From Phytoseiulus persimilis (taxonomy: Eukaryota; Arthropoda; Arachnida; Mesostigmata; Phytoseiidae), in the NCBI GenBank assembly GCA_037576195.1, contig CM075101.1, positions 47,554,001 through 47,618,000 of the forward strand: DNA of 64,000 nucleotides, given 5' to 3'. Positions 58,696-64,000 of this stretch are shown one piece after another (positions within the stretch are counted from its first letter, which is position 1; each line of letters starts with the position of its first letter). Under the pieces are notes generated by a model. That model did no database searches and had not been told where the DNA came from. It worked only from the letters and a program-made list of their open reading frames with translations. Position numbers and translations under genes: made by a program.

Positions 58696-61600
58696 CTGCA
58701 AATCGACGAAAACACAGATAATAATTTCAATTGAGGTTACCCGTTTCGCGGTTGCATGAGAACTTCTGATTACACCGGGGATGGGATGGATATGATACAG
58801 CAGAGAGATGTGCCAGCTTCATTGTAGAGGCTGTCGACGCTGTGGTCGACGACCGCGCCAGGCACACAGCACATGGTATCGGTCAGGCCACGGCTCGCTG
58901 CTCCGGCGAGAGTCACTAAAACGCGGCAGGACGAGCTCTTGAGAGAATTCGGGAGTTTTCTTCGGGAACGATCCTCAGAACAGGAGAACGAGACTCCTGC
59001 TGCTATGCGATGCTTTCTGGAATGGGGCAGAACAAGTCTTAATGGCCACCAGTTAAATTGTGTGGAAATTCGAAGCGGTCGTTCCTTCCGGTGGACGACG
59101 CGCCGTCGAAATTTGTGCGTTGAGAGAACCTCGTTTGGAGTTCATGTGCGCGGAAAAGTTTTGCACGCAGTGAACCAGTCGATAACTCCCCTGCGGTAAC
59201 GATCTCCCCCGACCGAGTCAGTGAATCATTGACCCCGAACTATCGAATGCACATTTTCCTCAGCGATAGACGTCAACTCGTGTACCAAGGGTCGAACGTC
59301 GTTTCCCTCCGTGCGGTTTCTGCGCTTTTCTCTCCACTAACGAGAGAGAAGAGTTTCTTCCGAACGTTATTCGATCCGGAGCAAAAGGGAATTTCGGGAA
59401 ATCCTGAGTCCCGACGACTGGAATCGGGAGAAAGTATGGCTTTCCCGCTCTTTCTCTGTCACGTGACCATCACGTTCCCCCGTTCCTATGACGGCTTTCC
59501 CGAGCGGTGGTCCAGTCAACGTTACTGAGAACCACTCGTAGTTGAGTCCATGTCCGACTGCTCTGTGGCGGATGACGGTCTTCAGATTCGACCGACGAAT
59601 CGACCAATGATCCACCAGGATTCTCTTCGCGTGATTTTCGCGTAGGTGCCCCGCAGAAACTCGGTGTGAGTAGCAGGAGGAGAATACTCCTGAAGCTTTT
59701 TTTTCCCGCCATCGCTCGCGTTTGATGGACGACCTTGCGGCGCGGCTCGCTCAACGCGGCAGCGTTGGGTAATCAGAGCCACCAGAAAACGCCTATCGTT
59801 GTAGTGCGCGTGTTCAAACACCCGCTTTCGAGCCATTGTGTATTATTATCATCATCGATGTACGTTCGACGGGAACGGCAACAGACCGAGGAACGAACGA
59901 AAGGAGGAGGAGCTAAAGGACAGTATCACCCGAGCTCGGTAACAAAAGGAACGCGAGGCGAAGCCCGGCTCTCTATGTACAGTTTTATGAATGGACAGAC
60001 GCTTCTTTTGCGCCGACGTGCCACGTGCTCGAGTGGCCGGTGCGCGGCCTCGCTTCGCAGTAATTGCCTCGGTTACAGACGACCTCAATTCTTCCTAGTA
60101 ATGGAAAATGATCAGCTGACGCAGGGTTCCATTAGGGCTGCGAGTCCAACTTTCCCATGTCTCTCGGCGATGGAAAGATGCGAGCTCCAAGTCTCTCTTT
60201 TTTCTGCTCCGATTTCCCTCGTTCGCCCGGTCGACTGACTGACGAGTGCACTCACCAGGAAACTCCACTTCGGAAATCTGAGAAGTCCTCCGAAATCTCC
60301 AGATCCGACTTTGGATTCCACTTCGGAGACTTGAAGCGTCCTCGGAAAGATTCTGAGCAACTGGCCGAACGGAAGTTTGGAGTAGTTGGAGTTTTTTTGC
60401 GCTGGGTTGAGAAAATGCTTGTGAGCTCCAATTCACCCAGTTCGTCTGACCTCACTGATAAATTCCTTCACTTTTTGGGTTCGTGACGGAAATAAGAACG
60501 GGCGACTTGGATCCCATCGCGCTTTCAATGCCGATCTTCTGTGTTCGGAATAGCTTCGCGCTTCTTTCCCCAAGGTTGGAGGGCTTCGAGCGGACGCCGT
60601 TTGTCCACGATCAGCGATACGCTTGAACTGCTATGTGGTGTCGATACGCAAGGTGACGAGCTCGAACGGAGAGGGGCTGACTGCCGAGTTGAAACTTTCA
60701 CATTTGGAGGGAAGTGTGATCGTGGCCGCATTCCATTCGGGATCGGGCGGCTGCACCAGGAATGAGACGGGTTTCGATCACTCGGTGCTCGATGATTTTG
60801 AGGGAAATCGGGAAATCAATGCGAAAATCGAGAATCCGCAAGGATCTTTCGTCGAGCGATTCTGCAAACGAAGCGCTGATGACCTTCAGTGGAAATTTCT
60901 GATGGTTTCAGTGAATTATTTTCTCGTCACCTGCTGTAAAACCGTTCTAATTAATTTTGCGTCGTGACGTCGGGCTCATGTTCAATGACAATGCTCGAAG
61001 AGAACGCTCGACGCCATCGACGGGAAAGTCTCTAAAACCTGCATCGACGACAAGAACGCATCTCGCGTGAGTCCAGTGTTTGAACTACTCAAGGACCTTG
61101 CTGCATCGATCGCGGGCTGGCTTCCAATCCAGCTGTAGAGTGTCCGAGCAGTCATGAAAGCGATGCTCAATCAGAGCGATCAAACCGCGGATGCGATCGC
61201 TCTCATTTCTTAATCATTGTCCGACCAGGCCCTGACGAGGCGGGCGCGTCCTATTCCGGGCTGCGGTTCTGACGGAGCACTCCCATTAATCCCACTCCCG
61301 GCTCCCTTTTCCCGAAGCGGGCTGGAACTGCGAACGACGCGGCCCGGGGTTCGCACAGCTCAGAAATTCTCCTGTCGGTCCTACTGTTCCTGAGCCGGGC
61401 AGTGTCCCCGATGTGAGGGAACCGCGGTATTCTACCGCGAGAGGATTCAACCTGGAAGTCTTCTCGCGGGCTGCTCCGACTACAGTCCTCTGATCCATAA
61501 GTCCATGAGGAAAAACGACCGGAAACGAGACCGTCTCTTCTGATACTTTGAATTTCCGCCGTGGTCGAAAACGGGCGAGAGTTCAGGACTTTATCTCGAT

Positions 61601-63885
61601 TCTTAGGGCGAGAATTCCCGGAATCCGAAATTCAAGTACAGATGATTCGACGTTTCATGCAGCCTGGAAATGAGAATCGCATCGACGGCTTCGCTTTTTC
61701 TGGTTTATTTATATTTTGAGGCTTCACGCGAAGTCGAGAGTTTCCAACACATCATCCGGCGGAATTCTGGGTTCGCAGCGAGCGAGGGGAGAACTATGAA
61801 ATATTTCCGAAAGGTTCCAACATCCTTCAAGGCTGCGGCCGATGCAGCGACGACGGCGACAACTGACCAGCTGGCTCGCCTCTTTCTATTTCGGTCGCGG
61901 CGGATGATCATGGCTGCATTCACCTGACGTCATATGTTTTTCGCCGGGCTTTCCTCCTCTCAGTTTTCTAGTGCAGAACATTCCGACTGCCTGAACTTAT
62001 CGGATGACTTAATTAGACGACGCGAAACTTCATCCCAAGGTTTCTTCATCTAGCTGCGGAAATCGTTTCCGCGCCAAGACTGCTGCAGTGACCTCACAGC
62101 TGGTTTGAGCTAGGTGCAAGAGAGCGGCACCCGAATCATCGGTTTCCGTATTCTTCTGAGAACGAATCCTCGGTCGTCTGATTGCTCACGTTCCTCTTCT
62201 GTCCGTTTCGCGACTCGCGAACGTGGCCATGCTCGAATGTACTTCCAAGCGTGTGCGATGAGGATCGCTGAAGATCTCCCGGACGGGGGAAACGTTCATT
62301 GCAGTTGGTGACGCGTGGTGTTCTACGCGTCGAGGGTTCGGGAGTGGAACTTGTTGACTTAACACCGCGGTTGGAGCAGCCAGCTCGCGCTATTCCCTCG
62401 GCGCGAACAGCCGAGCGGATCTCTCGCTGCGGACGCCGCGGGCCATGATTCGGTTTGCTTTCCCGTTCCGAGAGGAACTCTGACGAAGATATTCGCTTGA
62501 ATACGATCTAAACTTGTCAGACGTTTTCGGTCTGAGGTACGTTGTGAGAGGCCGCTGCGAATTTCTTCTCGCGACGGTTTCGCACTCCAGGCAAGCCAGC
62601 GATGCCGAAGAGAAGAGGAAAGCTGTTCAAAAGATAGAGAATTCCTTCGAGGACGCCTTTAAATGAAACGATTTCATTCAGTCGACGGCCGCGTGGAACC
62701 GACTTAAACTGCCTCCTCAGTTTGAGGCGCAAGGGCGCGATTCGGTAGAACGGTTGGAATTCCGGGAGCAGGCGAATGAAGCGGAATGAAGCTCTGATTC
62801 ATCGCTCTGCCCCGGGAGAGAGAAACGGCACGGACGGGTTTTCGTCGAGAGCCGAGTTGCGGTGGGGAGAGGAGTTCGAAGCCCAACATTCAGGAGAGCA
62901 CATCCATCAAAACCGCGTCCATTATAATTTCCCCGTCGCGTTTCCACTCGAGGATTTTGAATCCGTCCTCTGGGGCTCGAGCCTAATATTTGGGAATGAA
63001 AAAAACCCAAGGTGACTCCGGGAATCGAGAGGAGCTCTAGGGGATTCGAAAACGCGAGCGGACCCCGTTCAAAAACTCGCCAGGAATCTGAGGATGGATC
63101 TGAGCAGTCGCCGCGACCAGCTCCCCATACTCCCCTTCCCGCGTTCGAATGACCTAACGCGAGTCCACCCCGTTCGTTTATCTCCGTGAGTAGTTCGACA
63201 AGGAGGGAGGTTGCTCGTAGAGGAAGCCGCGATGTCAGCGTCGGGCCTCCGCTCGGCTGGGACACTCGCGAACCCGACCTCGGAAATCTTCGTCCTCAAG
63301 GACATTCTCACAGCCGTGGTTAACGGTTCGCTCTGCTCTAGATTCCATTGTATCTCCTCCCTCTCAGAGCGAGAAGAGGAAGGAGATAAGCATGAAGAGA
63401 ATTGGTGATTTATTCGGCCCATCTGAGGCTTTCGGGTGAGGCTCATAACCGGCCGTTTGGTGTCCGAGTTCGAGCGATGCTTCCGGAGGGGAGAGGGAAC
63501 TCTACGGCGTTGGAAGAGTTTATCCTTTCATTTCGTTGGAAACTTTTCATTTTTCATCCAACGTTCAGAATTCCTGAGCCGCGTGAACAGCGCCAAATGG
63601 GCTCGGCAGAGCGTTCCGATGCAAAGGAGATCGCCCCGTGCTTATCGGGCGCAGGACGGGCTTCCAAAGCTTTACCAAGAGATGTTCCCCGTGCAGGCTT
63701 CCATTCGCAATATTTCGCGACTCTCGTATCCTTTGGCAGGCTACGATCGGGATGAGATTTCAACGCAATCGGTCGAATCAATTTCGTCCACGCTTCGAGT
63801 TCTTCTCCGTGTCCGACAGCGCGGAGCAGGCCATCTGGACATGACTGTTTTTCTATCGGAACATTGATGGAACAAAATTAATCAG
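58696..63885. other. no supported gene
   Basis: Frames such as 63265-62717 (-) and 60623-60967 (+) lack domains and good starts. A minus frame at 62732-62517 without ATG contains a hydrophobic stretch (YLLNSFPLLFGIAGLPG) and could be an exon. At about 60260-60360 a CCACTTCGGA-containing segment is imperfectly repeated. Confidence 0.35.
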
Positions 63886-64000
63886 AGGTCCCCTTGGTCC
63901 GGACCTGGTCCACTGGTCGGAGAATCGAATCAGATGGCTGGACGAGATCATGGCCATCCAGAGCACTGCCAAACCACGAAGTTGGTGGGTCGACGGGTAT
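63886..64000 (+). CDS. partial exon running off the right edge
   Basis: After AATCAG the frame GPLGPDLVHWSENRIRWLDE...RSWWVDGY is open to the window end and reads like real protein. Upstream the same frame is blocked by a TGA at 63842-63844, beyond which protein-like text continues (RPRFEFFSVSDSAEQAIWT). It may be an exon starting near 63886 or a pseudogene with an internal stop. The family is not recognised. Confidence 0.33.

Noticed and set aside
62717-63265. 182-codon minus-strand frame
   Set aside because: Composition is Arg/Ser/Pro-rich and unstructured, with a non-ATG-like context and no homology recognised.

Overview
The window looks like nuclear DNA from a compact-genome arthropod. 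All secure genes are eukaryotic, are split by mostly short GT-AG introns (50-250 bp is common), and sit in DNA of roughly 50 % GC. A chelicerate such as a predatory (phytoseiid) mite would fit the short introns, base composition and gene content. That is inference, because no species-specific marker was seen. There is no operon, CRISPR array, rRNA or recognisable tRNA.

Secure genes from left to right: (1) a minus-strand TRIM71/LIN-41 gene (11032-6411, seven coding exons, 784 aa), with a long 3' UTR toward about 4240 that carries a let-7 target site with strong 3' pairing; (2) a plus-strand MyoD-family bHLH gene (20599-29270), whose C-terminal helix III exon lies 4.8 kb beyond the preceding exon; (3) a convergent minus-strand gene (34392-29790, nine exons, 1153 aa) for a mucin-like type I membrane protein with a juxtamembrane domain resembling KIAA1549/UPF0606; (4) a compact seven-exon DNase II gene (39232-41113, +); (5) an intronless Rho/Rac-family GTPase (42729-43331, +); (6) two convergent paralogous genes for short fibronectin-III-like membrane proteins (44936-45947 + and 47732-46351 -) with identical intron phases; (7) a two-exon COX7A gene (49150-48791, -).

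The rest is mostly non-coding or weakly supported: about 11.0-16.8 kb, 17.7-20.6 kb, the two large MyoD introns, 34.4-39.2 kb and 49.2-64 kb. Possible extra exons are listed with low confidence at 1.5-1.9, 2.5-2.8, 16.8-17.7, 41.2-41.75, 52.2-52.8, 57.8, 58.3-58.7 kb and the right edge. A 108-bp MITE-like element with 25-bp terminal inverted repeats lies at 14208-14315. Short perfect hairpins, C/G homopolymers and a 21-bp duplication were also seen.

The genes do not form one pathway. Two are linked to developmental timing and cell fate (LIN-41 and MyoD), three encode surface proteins, and the others are a lysosomal/secreted nuclease, a signalling GTPase and a respiratory-chain subunit. The best regulatory observation is the let-7 site in the LIN-41 3' UTR, which recreates in this genome the classic heterochronic let-7/lin-41 pairing.
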